A stretch of 5,585 nt of DNA, taken from contig JANQPW010000552.1 of NCBI GenBank assembly GCA_028285285.1, positions 1 to 5,585 of the forward strand, written 5' to 3'. The DNA comes from Silvanigrellales bacterium. GTDB lineage: Bacteria > Bdellovibrionota_B > Oligoflexia > Silvanigrellales > Silvanigrellaceae. This document shows positions 1 through 5,585 of the stretch, piece after piece (position 1 is the stretch's first letter; the number at the start of each line of letters is the position of its first letter). The notes beneath the pieces were generated by a model. That model worked only from the letters and a program-made list of their open reading frames with translations. It did no database searches and was not told the origin of the DNA. Both the position numbers and the translations under genes were made by a program.

Positions 1-75
<75 letters not shown>

Positions 76-251
76 AATCCTTGCCCGGCTTCGCTCTCAG
101 ACACTCCCTTGCGAAAGTCTCCTCAAGCTCCACTGGTCTTACTATCTATCTTATCTTGGGTTCATTCCCCGTTCCCTCTAAAACTGTCCGAAAACAATTC
201 TAAATTTCACAGAAAATGACTCTTACCCGCACTCTCTCATCTTGTCTTATT
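76..251 (-). promoter_or_regulatory. 16S rRNA leader (transcribed spacer)
   Basis: Between the presumed rRNA promoter and the 16S start lie about 200 transcribed bases with no convincing gene. This is the usual place for the leader that is removed during pre-rRNA processing. Just before the mature 5' end there is a short inverted repeat, TTCGC (90-94) with GCGAA (111-115), that could be part of the processing structure. A TAGAAT hexamer on the minus strand (complement of 197-202) resembles a -10 box but has no -35 partner at normal spacing, so I do not call a second promoter. The plus-strand reading frame across this region is a shadow of the rRNA and leader. Confidence 0.7.
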
Positions 252-280
252 TGGTTTTCAAAAAGCGCCGGAGAACCGGC
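252..280 (-). promoter_or_regulatory. boxB-like hairpin and boxA-like antitermination site of the rRNA leader
   Basis: On the minus strand, a perfect hairpin GCCGG-TTCT-CCGGC (280 down to 267) is followed at once by GCTTTTTGAAAACC (265 to 252). The latter closely resembles the rRNA boxA seen in Bacillus leaders and spacers (TCTTTGAAAAC type). In rrn operons, boxA is bound by NusB/NusE and allows rRNA transcripts to escape premature termination, and a stem-loop often sits beside it. Position, just after the predicted transcription start, and order fit this. The hairpin plus T5 also looks like a weak intrinsic terminator, which would be the alternative reading. Confidence 0.65.
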
Positions 281-289
281 AGGAAGAGA

Positions 290-318
290 TAAGTATGTGA
301 GGCGATGGCATCTGTCAA
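290..318 (-). promoter_or_regulatory. rRNA operon promoter (sigma70-type)
   Basis: The minus strand has a perfect -35 box TTGACA (complement of 313-318). At 17 bp spacing the -10 position reads TACTTA (290-295), a poor match to TATAAT. An alternative CATACT (292-297) matches 4 of 6 but with only 15 bp spacing. Directly upstream (about 319-345) the minus strand is A/T-rich, including AAAAATTCTCAACTATTG, consistent with an UP element as found at strong rRNA promoters. Predicted transcription starts fall near 283-285, followed by the boxB/boxA-like segment. The exact -10 is uncertain, but the location relative to 16S makes the promoter itself likely. Confidence 0.7.
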
Positions 319-345
319 GACAATAGTTGAGAATTTTTGCAAAGG

Positions 346-733
346 AACAAGAACAGATCTCTCCACATCGGATAAACTGAAGGGGCTCAGCAACCCCCTC
401 CTCAAAGGATCACCGGTATGGGACTGAAAAAAAAGCTGCTTCTGCTCTTTTCGAGCTCGGCTCTCTTCTCGGCGATAGCCAGTGTTGTGCGAGACGCAGA
501 CGCCCCGGTTCTTATGCCCCCGACTCTGTGAGCAGAACGGGGAAGGATCAGCTATGCCGATGACGACGGGTGGCTCAAACTCATGGCCGTGGTCGTGCAG
601 CGACACAGAAAAACCTTTGAAGACCTTGGGATTGACATTTGCGACACCCTTGATGAGTGCATCTGAGGCGACTGCCTTTTCCTTCTCGATCTCACTCACC
701 ACATCTGTTAAGCACCTCTTTTGGTCCACCGCG
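346..733. other. Intergenic region between the rRNA promoter and the guaB leader
   Basis: About 390 bases between two divergent transcription units. No RNA gene, repeat or mobile element is recognised. Contents: a weak GGGG/CCCC inverted repeat (382-385 with 394-397), a possible short secreted-peptide ORF at 418-531 (listed separately) with an open continuation to 666, an A8 run at 427-434, and a perfect TTGACA on the plus strand at 632-637 that lacks a good -10. The guaB promoter must lie in this region, or overlap the rRNA promoter region, but I could not place it with confidence. An open minus-strand frame with a GTG start (729 down to 247) spans most of it; it runs through the rRNA promoter and is judged spurious. 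Confidence 0.6.
418..531 (+). CDS. Possible short secreted peptide (37 aa), or 5' remnant of an interrupted gene
   Basis: An ATG preceded by AAAGGA (404-409, 8 nt spacing) opens a 37-codon frame. Its N-terminus looks like a Sec signal peptide: MGLKKK as the positive n-region, LLLLFSSSALFSAIA as the hydrophobic h-region, and a plausible cleavage near AIA-S at residues 21-22. The remaining tail is only about 15 residues (VVRDADAPVLMPPTL) before a TGA at 529-531. The same frame then stays open for another 44 codons to a TGA at 664-666 and encodes an ordinary-looking acidic segment (YADDDGWLKLM..., ...FEDLGIDICDTLDECI). It could be a real small exported peptide, a gene broken by a nonsense mutation, or chance. 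No family is recognised. The codon-aligned minus strand is also open here, so frame openness alone is weak evidence. Confidence 0.3.
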   Translation: MGLKKKLLLLFSSSALFSAIASVVRDADAPVLMPPTL

Positions 734-764
734 CTCCCTGCCGGGTGCCGGTGTTTGCAGGGGG
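734..764 (+). promoter_or_regulatory. Stem-loop sequestering the guaB ribosome binding site
   Basis: CTCCCTGC (734-741) can pair with GCAGGGGG (757-764) over 8 bp with one G-U pair. This encloses a 15-nt loop that itself holds CGG-GTG-CCG (742-750). The 3' arm contains AGGGGG (759-764), the only Shine-Dalgarno-like sequence before the guaB ATG at 771. In this fold the ribosome binding site is fully base-paired. A competing helix, CACCG (727-731) with CGGTG (749-753), crosses the first, so the two are mutually exclusive or form a pseudoknot. The pairing is seen directly; a regulatory role is inference. No known purine or other riboswitch class is recognised. Confidence 0.45.
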
Positions 765-770
765 TTCACG

Positions 771-2288
771 ATGACAAACACTTCTCTTCACAACTCAAAC
801 CTGAAGGTGCGCCGGGCGCTCACCTTTGACGATGTGTTGCTGGTTCCGCAATATTCCGAGGTTTTGCCAACACAAACTGACCTTTCAACCCACCTCACAG
901 ACAAGATCTCCCTGAGACTCCCTATTTTGTCTTCGGCCATGGACAGTGTCACAGAGCACCGCATGGCCGAAGAGCTTGCTCGTATGGGCGGTCTGGGAGT
1001 CATCCACAAGAACCTTGAGCCCAATGAACAAGCCGACGAAGTCGCCCGGGTGAAACGCTCAGAGTCGGGAGTGGTCACCAACCCCATCACGATCAAACCA
1101 TCTGACACAGTCGCCCACGCCAAAGAGCTTATGCGAGAACGAAAAATTTCAGGTCTGCCAGTAACCACAGGAGAGGAGCTCATTGGCCTTGTTACGGGGC
1201 GTGATGTGCGTTTCGAGTCCGATGAAAATCTCCCCGTGAACCAACTCATGACCCCGCGGGAGAGACTCATCACCCTGCAAGCATCAATTTTAGAATCGGC
1301 CGCGGAGGGAGAGCTCTTTCAGGTGGCCCAAGACCTGCTGCACAAGCACCGCATCGAGAAAATCCCAATCGTGGACCGCAACAACAGTTTAAGAGGCCTC
1401 ATCACCCGGAAAGACCTCGAAAATGCGCGCACCCACCCCCATGCCTCCAAAGACTCCAAGGGTCGTTTGCTCGTGGGGGCTGCCGTGGGAGTGAGCGATG
1501 CCGAGCGAGAGCAACGCATTCCCGCTCTCATTGAAGCTGGGGTTGATCTGTTGGTGATTGACACAGCTCATGGCCACTCTAAGGGCGTCATCGAAACCAC
1601 CCGCCAGACACGAGAAAAATTTGGAGATGCGGTGCAAATCGTTGCAGGAAACATCGCCACTGGCCAAGCCGCAAAAGCTCTCGCAGACGCAGGAGCAAAC
1701 GCGGTCAAAGTGGGAATTGGTCCTGGCTCCATTTGCACCACACGCATGATCGCAGGAATTGGAGTGCCCCAGGTGAGTGCAGTGGCAGACGTTTCGGCAG
1801 CCTTGGCGGGAACCGCAGTGGGGGTCATTGCCGACGGAGGGATCAAATACAGCGGAGATATTGTGAAGGCACTCGCCGCCGGAGCCCACACTGTCATGTT
1901 GGGCAGTTTACTTGCAGGAACGGAAGAGTCACCTGGAGAACGCATCAACTATGGCGGTAAAGCTTTCAAAAGATACCGTGGCATGGGTTCGCTCGGTGCC
2001 ATGCGAAGGGGATCGAAAGATCGCTATTTTCAAGCAAGCTCTACCGACAACAAACTGGTTCCGGAGGGCATCGAAGGCCAAGTTCCCTATCGCGGCCTCG
2101 TGGGAGACGTCATTCATCAGTTGGCCGGTGGGGTGAAGGCCGGTATGGGGTACCTGGGCGCGCGAACTCTTGATGAGCTCCGAAAGAATGCTGAGTTTCT
2201 GGAAATCACAGGAGCTGGACTGCGAGAAAGTCACCCCCATGATGTGCAGATCACAGAAGAAGCCCCTAACTACACTTCATCGAGGTGA
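771..2288 (+). CDS. guaB: Inosine-5'-monophosphate dehydrogenase
   Basis: Cytosolic IMP dehydrogenase (EC 1.1.1.205) oxidises IMP to XMP with NAD+, the committed step of guanine nucleotide synthesis. The 505-aa product has the family layout: an (alpha/beta)8 barrel start with LTFDDVLLVP (residues 17-26) and SSAMDSVTEHRMA (54-66), a two-CBS Bateman domain at about 97-220, and the return to the barrel at LLVGAAVG (233-240). The catalytic loop GPGSICTTR carries the nucleophile Cys322. It is followed by ADGGIKYSGDIVKALAAGA (354-372), the mobile flap with the Arg418-Tyr419 dyad, EGIEGQVPYRG (432-442) and the C-terminal AGLRESHPHDV (482-492). Start: the ATG at 771 has AGGGGG 6 nt upstream and gives the expected N-terminus. 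An upstream in-frame GTG at 657 would add 38 unrelated residues. The product is slightly longer than the typical 488 aa, partly from an extra eight or so residues at the start of the second CBS motif. The ribosome binding site lies in a stem-loop. First gene of the guaB-guaA-ahcY run. Confidence 0.97.
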   Translation: MTNTSLHNSNLKVRRALTFDDVLLVPQYSEVLPTQTDLSTHLTDKISLRLPILSSAMDSVTEHRMAEELARMGGLGVIHKNLEPNEQADEVARVKRSESGVVTNPITIKPSDTVAHAKELMRERKISGLPVTTGEELIGLVTGRDVRFESDENLPVNQLMTPRERLITLQASILESAAEGELFQVAQDLLHKHRIEKIPIVDRNNSLRGLITRKDLENARTHPHASKDSKGRLLVGAAVGVSDAEREQRIPALIEAGVDLLVIDTAHGHSKGVIETTRQTREKFGDAVQIVAGNIATGQAAKALADAGANAVKVGIGPGSICTTRMIAGIGVPQVSAVADVSAALAGTAVGVIADGGIKYSGDIVKALAAGAHTVMLGSLLAGTEESPGERINYGGKAFKRYRGMGSLGAMRRGSKDRYFQASSTDNKLVPEGIEGQVPYRGLVGDVIHQLAGGVKAGMGYLGARTLDELRKNAEFLEITGAGLRESHPHDVQITEEAPNYTSSR

Positions 2289-2291
2289 GCT

Positions 2292-3866
2292 ATGATTCTC
2301 GTTGTCGACTTCGGTTCCCAATACACACAACTTCTGGCTCGCCGCATTCGCGAAATGGGCGAATACAGCCAAATCGTGCCCTACACAGCGCTGGAAGACA
2401 TGATCCCTGCTCTTGCAACGGATCAGAAGCTCAAGGGTGTGGTCTTGAGCGGCGGCCCCAACAGTGTCTATGCCCCAGGGGCTCCACGCATCAGCGGCCG
2501 GCTTTTTGAACTTGGTTTACCAGTTCTCGGAGTGTGCTACGGCATGCAATTGATCAACCACCTCTTCGGTGGTGAGGTGGCTGAAGCCCCCGTTCGCGAG
2601 TATGGACGCGAAAAGATCTTCACGAAGACAAAACAAGCCGAGTCTCACCCCCTGGAGGGTTTCGACATTCAGTCCGACCCCCTTCAAAGAGTGGTCTGGA
2701 TGAGCCATGGCGACGAAGTGTCCAAACTGGCTCCTGGTTTCGAGGTGATTGCGGAATCAGAGTCGGGTGCGGTAGCCGCCATCGAACACACCTCCAAAAA
2801 GATTCTGGGCCTGCAATTCCACCCAGAGGTAGAGCACACAGCCCAAGGTCGGGCATTGCTCAAACGCTTTGTGAAACGCACCTGTGGCTCGGAAGCTTCT
2901 TGGGACCTGGCCGCAGAGATTGACACCATTGTGGCAGAAATCCGACAAACCGCCGACGAGGCTGGCCCCGATTCACAGGTGGTGTGTGCCCTTAGCGGAG
3001 GTGTCGACTCCACTGTGGCTGCGGTCCTTTCTTCTCGGGCACTCGGAAACCGCCTGCATTGCATTTTTGTAGACAATGGGCTGCTTCGCAAAAATGAGTA
3101 TGAAACTGTGTTGGAGGGGTTTCGCAACAACTTTGAACTCAACGTTCAGGGGGTGGACGCACGCCAACAGTTTCTCAAGGCTTTGGCTGGCGTTGAAGAT
3201 CCCGAAGCTAAGCGGAAGATCATTGGCAAGCTCTTCATCGAAATTTTCGAGAGAGAGGCCAAAAAGCTTCAGAATGTCCGCTTCCTCGTGCAGGGCACCC
3301 TCTACACAGACGTGATCGAGTCTGTGTCCCCAAATGGCACGGCTGTCACTATTAAGAGTCATCACAACGTGGGAGGCCTCCCCGAGGTCATGAACCTCAG
3401 GCTCATTGAACCCCTCAACAAACTCTTCAAAGACGAAGTGCGGCATCTTGGAAAAAATCTTGAGATTTCCGAAGATTTTCTGTGGAGACACCCCTTTCCA
3501 GGGCCTGGCTTAGCAATTCGCGTGCTGGGAGACGTGACGCAGGAACGCCTCGACACACTGAAGGCTGCCGATGCTATTTTTATCGACGAACTCAAAAAAG
3601 CCGACTTGTATCACGAGGTTTGGCAGGCTTTTTGTGTGTTTTTGCCCGTACGTTCCGTGGGAGTCATGGGCGATGCCCGCACCTACGAAAATGTCATTAC
3701 CCTACGAGCCGTTTCGGCAACTGACGGCATGACGGCAGACTGGTCACGACTGCCCTATGATTTTCTCTCGAAAACCTCGGCTCGCATCATCAATGAAGTC
3801 AGGGGTGTGAACCGGGTTGTTTATGATATAAGCTCCAAACCTCCCGCAACGATCGAATGGGAGTAA
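2292..3866 (+). CDS. guaA: GMP synthase (glutamine-hydrolysing)
   Basis: Converts XMP, ATP and glutamine to GMP (EC 6.3.5.2), the step after GuaB. The 524-aa protein matches the usual length of about 525 aa. Residues 1-195 are the class I glutamine amidotransferase domain, with the oxyanion motif LSGGPNSVY (52-60), nucleophile Cys82 in GVCYGMQ, and the His177/Glu179 pair in QFHPEVE. Next is the ATP-pyrophosphatase domain with P-loop LSGGVDST (234-241) and VDNGLLRKNE (260-269). The C-terminal dimerisation and XMP-binding domain includes SHHNVGGLPE (356-365), HPFPGPGLAIRVLG (400-413) and the final RGVNRVVYDISSKPPATIEWE-type ending. It starts 3 nt after the guaB stop. Its ribosome binding site GAGGTGAG (2282-2289) overlaps that stop codon, so the two are almost certainly co-transcribed and translationally coupled. 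All key residues are present. Confidence 0.98.
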   Translation: MILVVDFGSQYTQLLARRIREMGEYSQIVPYTALEDMIPALATDQKLKGVVLSGGPNSVYAPGAPRISGRLFELGLPVLGVCYGMQLINHLFGGEVAEAPVREYGREKIFTKTKQAESHPLEGFDIQSDPLQRVVWMSHGDEVSKLAPGFEVIAESESGAVAAIEHTSKKILGLQFHPEVEHTAQGRALLKRFVKRTCGSEASWDLAAEIDTIVAEIRQTADEAGPDSQVVCALSGGVDSTVAAVLSSRALGNRLHCIFVDNGLLRKNEYETVLEGFRNNFELNVQGVDARQQFLKALAGVEDPEAKRKIIGKLFIEIFEREAKKLQNVRFLVQGTLYTDVIESVSPNGTAVTIKSHHNVGGLPEVMNLRLIEPLNKLFKDEVRHLGKNLEISEDFLWRHPFPGPGLAIRVLGDVTQERLDTLKAADAIFIDELKKADLYHEVWQAFCVFLPVRSVGVMGDARTYENVITLRAVSATDGMTADWSRLPYDFLSKTSARIINEVRGVNRVVYDISSKPPATIEWE

Positions 3867-3873
3867 AAGGTCC

Positions 3874-3914
3874 CCTGCGTTGCAGGAGCATATAGCAATG
3901 AAAGGAAACTGATG
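3874..3914 (+). promoter_or_regulatory. guaA-ahcY spacer: small hairpin and a 4-codon mini-ORF overlapping an upstream ATG
   Basis: After the guaA stop, CCTGC (3874-3878) can pair with GCAGG (3882-3886) over a 3-nt loop. The stem includes part of AGGAG (3884-3888), which lies 9 nt before an ATG at 3898. That ATG opens the mini-frame ATG AAA GGA AAC TGA (Met-Lys-Gly-Asn), whose TGA overlaps the ATG at 3912 as TGATG. The AAAGGA inside the mini-ORF could be the ribosome binding site for 3912. The pairing and frames are visible; use as a leader peptide or as translational coupling is inference and may be chance. There is no U-run, so this is not a terminator. Confidence 0.3.
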
Positions 3915-3953
3915 ACTCTCGACACAAGCAACACCCCAACTGGAGGCAACACC

Positions 3954-5273
3954 ATGAGTGGCTCAACCGTCAGCACCACGGCAACGGATTACAAGGTCAA
4001 AGACATTGGCTTAGCCGAACTGGGGCTCCAAGAGGTTGAATTGGCCTCGAAAGACATGCCCGGGCTCGAAGAGCTCCGTCGTCGTTTCGGCCAATCAAAA
4101 CCACTCAAAGGAGCGCGCATCGCTGGCTGTTTGCACATGACGGCCCAAACTGCCGTGTTGATCCGCACTCTGCGCGAACTCGGTGCAGAAGTCCGGTGGT
4201 CGAGCTGCAACATCTTTTCAACCGTTGACGCCTGTGCCGCTGCCATGGCGCATGAAGGCGTGCCCGTTTTTGCCTGGAAAGGTGAAACTGAGGAAGAGTA
4301 CATTTGGTGCATTGAGCAAACACTCAAGTTTGGTGACAAAGGTCCCAACATGTTGCTTGACGACGGTGGCGATCTCACAGCGCTTGTGCACGACAAGTTC
4401 CCAGAGCTCATAAAAGACATCAAAGGCGTATCGGAAGAAACCACAACAGGAGTGCACGCCCTTGTGAAGATGATGGAGCAAGGCACGCTCCAGTTGCCAG
4501 CCATTAACGTGAACGACTCGGTGACCAAGAGCAAGTTCGACAATCTGTATGGCTGCCGCGAATCGTTGGCCGACGGCATTAAGCGCGCCACAGACATCAT
4601 GGTCGCAGGCAAAACCGTCGTTGTGTTTGGTTATGGCGATGTGGGCAAAGGCTGTGCTCGCTCCATGAGTGGCCTGGGTGCTCGAGTGATCATCACTGAA
4701 ATTGACCCTATCAATGCCTTGCAAGCCGTGATGGAAGGTTACGAGGTCACAACTGCCGATGAAGCCGTGAAGCATGGTCATATTTTTGTGACAGCAACTG
4801 GCTGCTGCGACGTCATCACTGCAGAGCACATGAAGCAAATGCGAGATCAGGCCATTGTGTGCAACATTGGTCACTTCGACGATGAGATCGATGTGGCTGG
4901 CCTCAAGGCTCTGCCAGGTGTGGAACGCATTGACGTGAAACCTCAAGTGGCTAAGTATCGCTTTGCTCCCGACCGTGAAATCATCTTACTGGCTGAAGGA
5001 CGTCTTGTGAACTTGGGTTGTGCCAAGGGACACCCATCGTTTGTGATGAGCACAAGCTTCACCAACCAAGTGTTGGCTCAAATTGAGCTTTGGGAAAACC
5101 AGTCGAAGTACGAGAACAAAGTTTACACCCTGCCGAAGAAATTGGATGAAGAAGTGGCACGCATGCACCTGGAAAAACTGGGCGTGAAACTGAGCACCCT
5201 CACCGGCAAACAATCAGAGTACCTGGGAATTCCTGTGGAAGGACCCTACAAACCAGAGCACTACCGCTACTGA
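3954..5273 (+). CDS. ahcY: S-adenosyl-L-homocysteine hydrolase (adenosylhomocysteinase)
   Basis: Cytosolic NAD+-dependent enzyme (EC 3.13.2.1) that reversibly splits S-adenosylhomocysteine into homocysteine and adenosine, relieving product inhibition of methyltransferases. From the ATG at 3954 it is 439 aa, close to the human enzyme (432). By alignment to the human enzyme from memory, substrate residues are His61 (CLHMT), Asp137 (LDDGGD), Glu162 (SEETTTG), Lys192 and Asp196 (TKSKFDN) and His307 (GHFD). The Rossmann motif GYGDVGKG is at 226-233 with Glu249 for the NAD ribose. The C-terminal KPEHYRY supplies the Lys433/Tyr437 that reach the NAD of the neighbouring subunit. The roughly 40-residue insert found in many bacterial homologues between DDGGD and the EETTTG motif is absent. 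Start choice: GGAGG (3942-3946) lies 7 nt before 3954. An alternative ATG at 3912, also with an AAAGGA site, would add 14 Ser/Thr-rich residues (453 aa). Probably co-transcribed with guaBA. Confidence 0.96.
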   Translation: MSGSTVSTTATDYKVKDIGLAELGLQEVELASKDMPGLEELRRRFGQSKPLKGARIAGCLHMTAQTAVLIRTLRELGAEVRWSSCNIFSTVDACAAAMAHEGVPVFAWKGETEEEYIWCIEQTLKFGDKGPNMLLDDGGDLTALVHDKFPELIKDIKGVSEETTTGVHALVKMMEQGTLQLPAINVNDSVTKSKFDNLYGCRESLADGIKRATDIMVAGKTVVVFGYGDVGKGCARSMSGLGARVIITEIDPINALQAVMEGYEVTTADEAVKHGHIFVTATGCCDVITAEHMKQMRDQAIVCNIGHFDDEIDVAGLKALPGVERIDVKPQVAKYRFAPDREIILLAEGRLVNLGCAKGHPSFVMSTSFTNQVLAQIELWENQSKYENKVYTLPKKLDEEVARMHLEKLGVKLSTLTGKQSEYLGIPVEGPYKPEHYRY

Positions 5274-5283
5274 GTGTTTCAGA

Positions 5284-5300
5284 CCCTACTGTCCGTAGGG
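5284..5300 (+). terminator. Possible intrinsic terminator after ahcY
   Basis: CCCTAC (5284-5289) and GTAGGG (5295-5300) form a perfect 6-bp stem with a 5-nt loop, 10 nt after the ahcY stop. On the plus strand it is followed by CCGTTTCTT, an imperfect T-rich tail, so termination would be modest. On the minus strand there is no T-run. The element overlaps the stop codon of the convergent minus-strand gene (complement of 5286-5288), a common arrangement where two genes converge and share a hairpin. Confidence 0.45.
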
Positions 5301-5585
5301 CCGTTTCTTGATATCTGTCTGCAGAAAATATCGCGCTCCTTTGGCATCAGGAGGAGCACGGTGCCGCGGGAAATAGGGTGACGTCACGGCATTTGAGTTG
5401 AAGCGACCAGTTGCAGAGAAGAGAGCGGTCATACCCAAGGGCAGAACGTAATCTTTTGTCTTTCCCTCAATTTCTGTTGAGTCCTCGGAGAGACCTGCTG
5501 GAATGTTCATCACGGCTCGGAACACAAGCGGCTCATCGACGGAACCCATGAGATCAAGGTGCCATGAGTTGTCGGCAGTGTTTCC
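5286..5585 (-). CDS. Unrecognised protein, C-terminal 99 residues (5' end beyond the window)
   Basis: An open minus-strand frame enters at the right edge and runs 99 codons to a TAG at 5286-5288. No start is needed inside the window; an internal ATG at 5549 is probably just Met13 of the visible part (HLDLMGSVDEP). The visible piece has mixed, globular-looking composition: VFRAVMNIPAGLSED, a charged KTKDY segment, VLPLGMTALFSATGRF, then a Pro/Arg-rich tail (SPYFPRHRAPPDAKGARYF) ending KKRPYGQ. It has no Cys, no membrane segment and no motif I can assign, so I give no function. It converges on ahcY with a 12-nt gap, so it is not part of the guaBA-ahcY unit. No strong coding sequence lies opposite it. 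It could be the end of a larger exported or cytosolic protein. Confidence 0.7.
   Translation of the reverse strand, partial: GNTADNSWHLDLMGSVDEPLVFRAVMNIPAGLSEDSTEIEGKTKDYVLPLGMTALFSATGRFNSNAVTSPYFPRHRAPPDAKGARYFLQTDIKKRPYGQ

Noticed and set aside
197..202. Second rRNA promoter with -10 TAGAAT on the minus strand
   Set aside because: No -35 box or extended -10 is present at normal spacing.
427..435. A AAA AAG slippery site in the small ORF
   Set aside because: The Lys run is a normal signal-peptide n-region, a -1 shift gives no useful continuation, and no clear stimulating stem-loop follows.
422..451. Terminator-like AAAAGAGC/GCTTTTTT structure on the minus strand
   Set aside because: The stem has only two G-C pairs plus a G-U, too weak to call, and no upstream minus-strand gene is supported.
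529..531. TGA as selenocysteine codon in the small secreted ORF
   Set aside because: There is no CxxU-like or other selenoprotein context, and I could not find a convincing bacterial SECIS hairpin directly after the TGA.
632..664. Possible guaB promoter with perfect TTGACA at 632-637
   Set aside because: No acceptable -10 box occurs at 15-19 bp spacing (GAGTGC at 17 bp), so it is likely a chance match.
247..729. 160-codon open frame on the minus strand
   Set aside because: It begins at a GTG within the guaB leader, ends by running through the rRNA promoter and the boxB/boxA-like site, has no recognised family, and its second half is low in protein-like character. The first 60 or so residues look moderately protein-like, so it is not excluded.
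657..770. Upstream GTG start extending GuaB by 38 residues
   Set aside because: The added Ser/His/Pro/Arg-rich residues have no counterpart in IMPDH, and the ATG at 771 has AGGGGG at good spacing.
3867..3911. SAH riboswitch upstream of ahcY
   Set aside because: The 45-nt gap is too short and lacks the conserved core; only a 5-bp hairpin is present.

Overview
This is a chromosomal housekeeping window from a Gram-negative-looking bacterium. The left edge holds the 5' end of a 16S rRNA gene on the minus strand. Its first bases (AGAACGAACGCTGGCGGCGT, then a 'CCTAACACATGC' stretch) are of the type common in Deltaproteobacteria in the old broad sense, including the Bdellovibrio and Geobacter groups. 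About 75 bases of 16S cannot place it more finely.

Layout. Positions 1-75 are the start of 16S rRNA (minus). Positions 76-283 are its transcribed leader, with a small GC-rich hairpin followed by a boxA-like antitermination site. Positions 290-318 are its promoter, with a perfect TTGACA and an A/T-rich upstream stretch. Positions 346-733 hold no recognised gene. They contain one possible short secreted-peptide ORF (418-531) whose frame continues past a TGA. A GC-rich stem-loop at 734-764 covers the ribosome binding site of guaB. Then come three co-directional plus-strand genes: guaB (IMP dehydrogenase, 771-2288), guaA (GMP synthase, 2292-3866, 3 nt after guaB) and ahcY (S-adenosylhomocysteine hydrolase, 3954-5273). 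The last 300 bases are the C-terminal end of an unrecognised minus-strand protein that converges on ahcY. A short stem-loop lies between them and overlaps its stop codon.

How the genes fit together. GuaB and GuaA carry out the two successive steps IMP to XMP to GMP, and their tight coupling makes a standard guaBA operon. AhcY splits S-adenosylhomocysteine into homocysteine and adenosine. Adenosine can re-enter the purine pool, so its place behind guaBA is metabolically reasonable, although ahcY more often sits with methionine-cycle genes. Guanine nucleotide synthesis is transcribed directly away from an rRNA operon.

I do not see a new mobile, defence or CRISPR-like system. The points most worth checking are the occluded guaB ribosome binding site with a possible alternative pairing, the interrupted signal-peptide ORF in the intergenic region, the stacked start sites before ahcY, an extra segment in the GuaB CBS region, and the unidentified convergent protein at the right edge.
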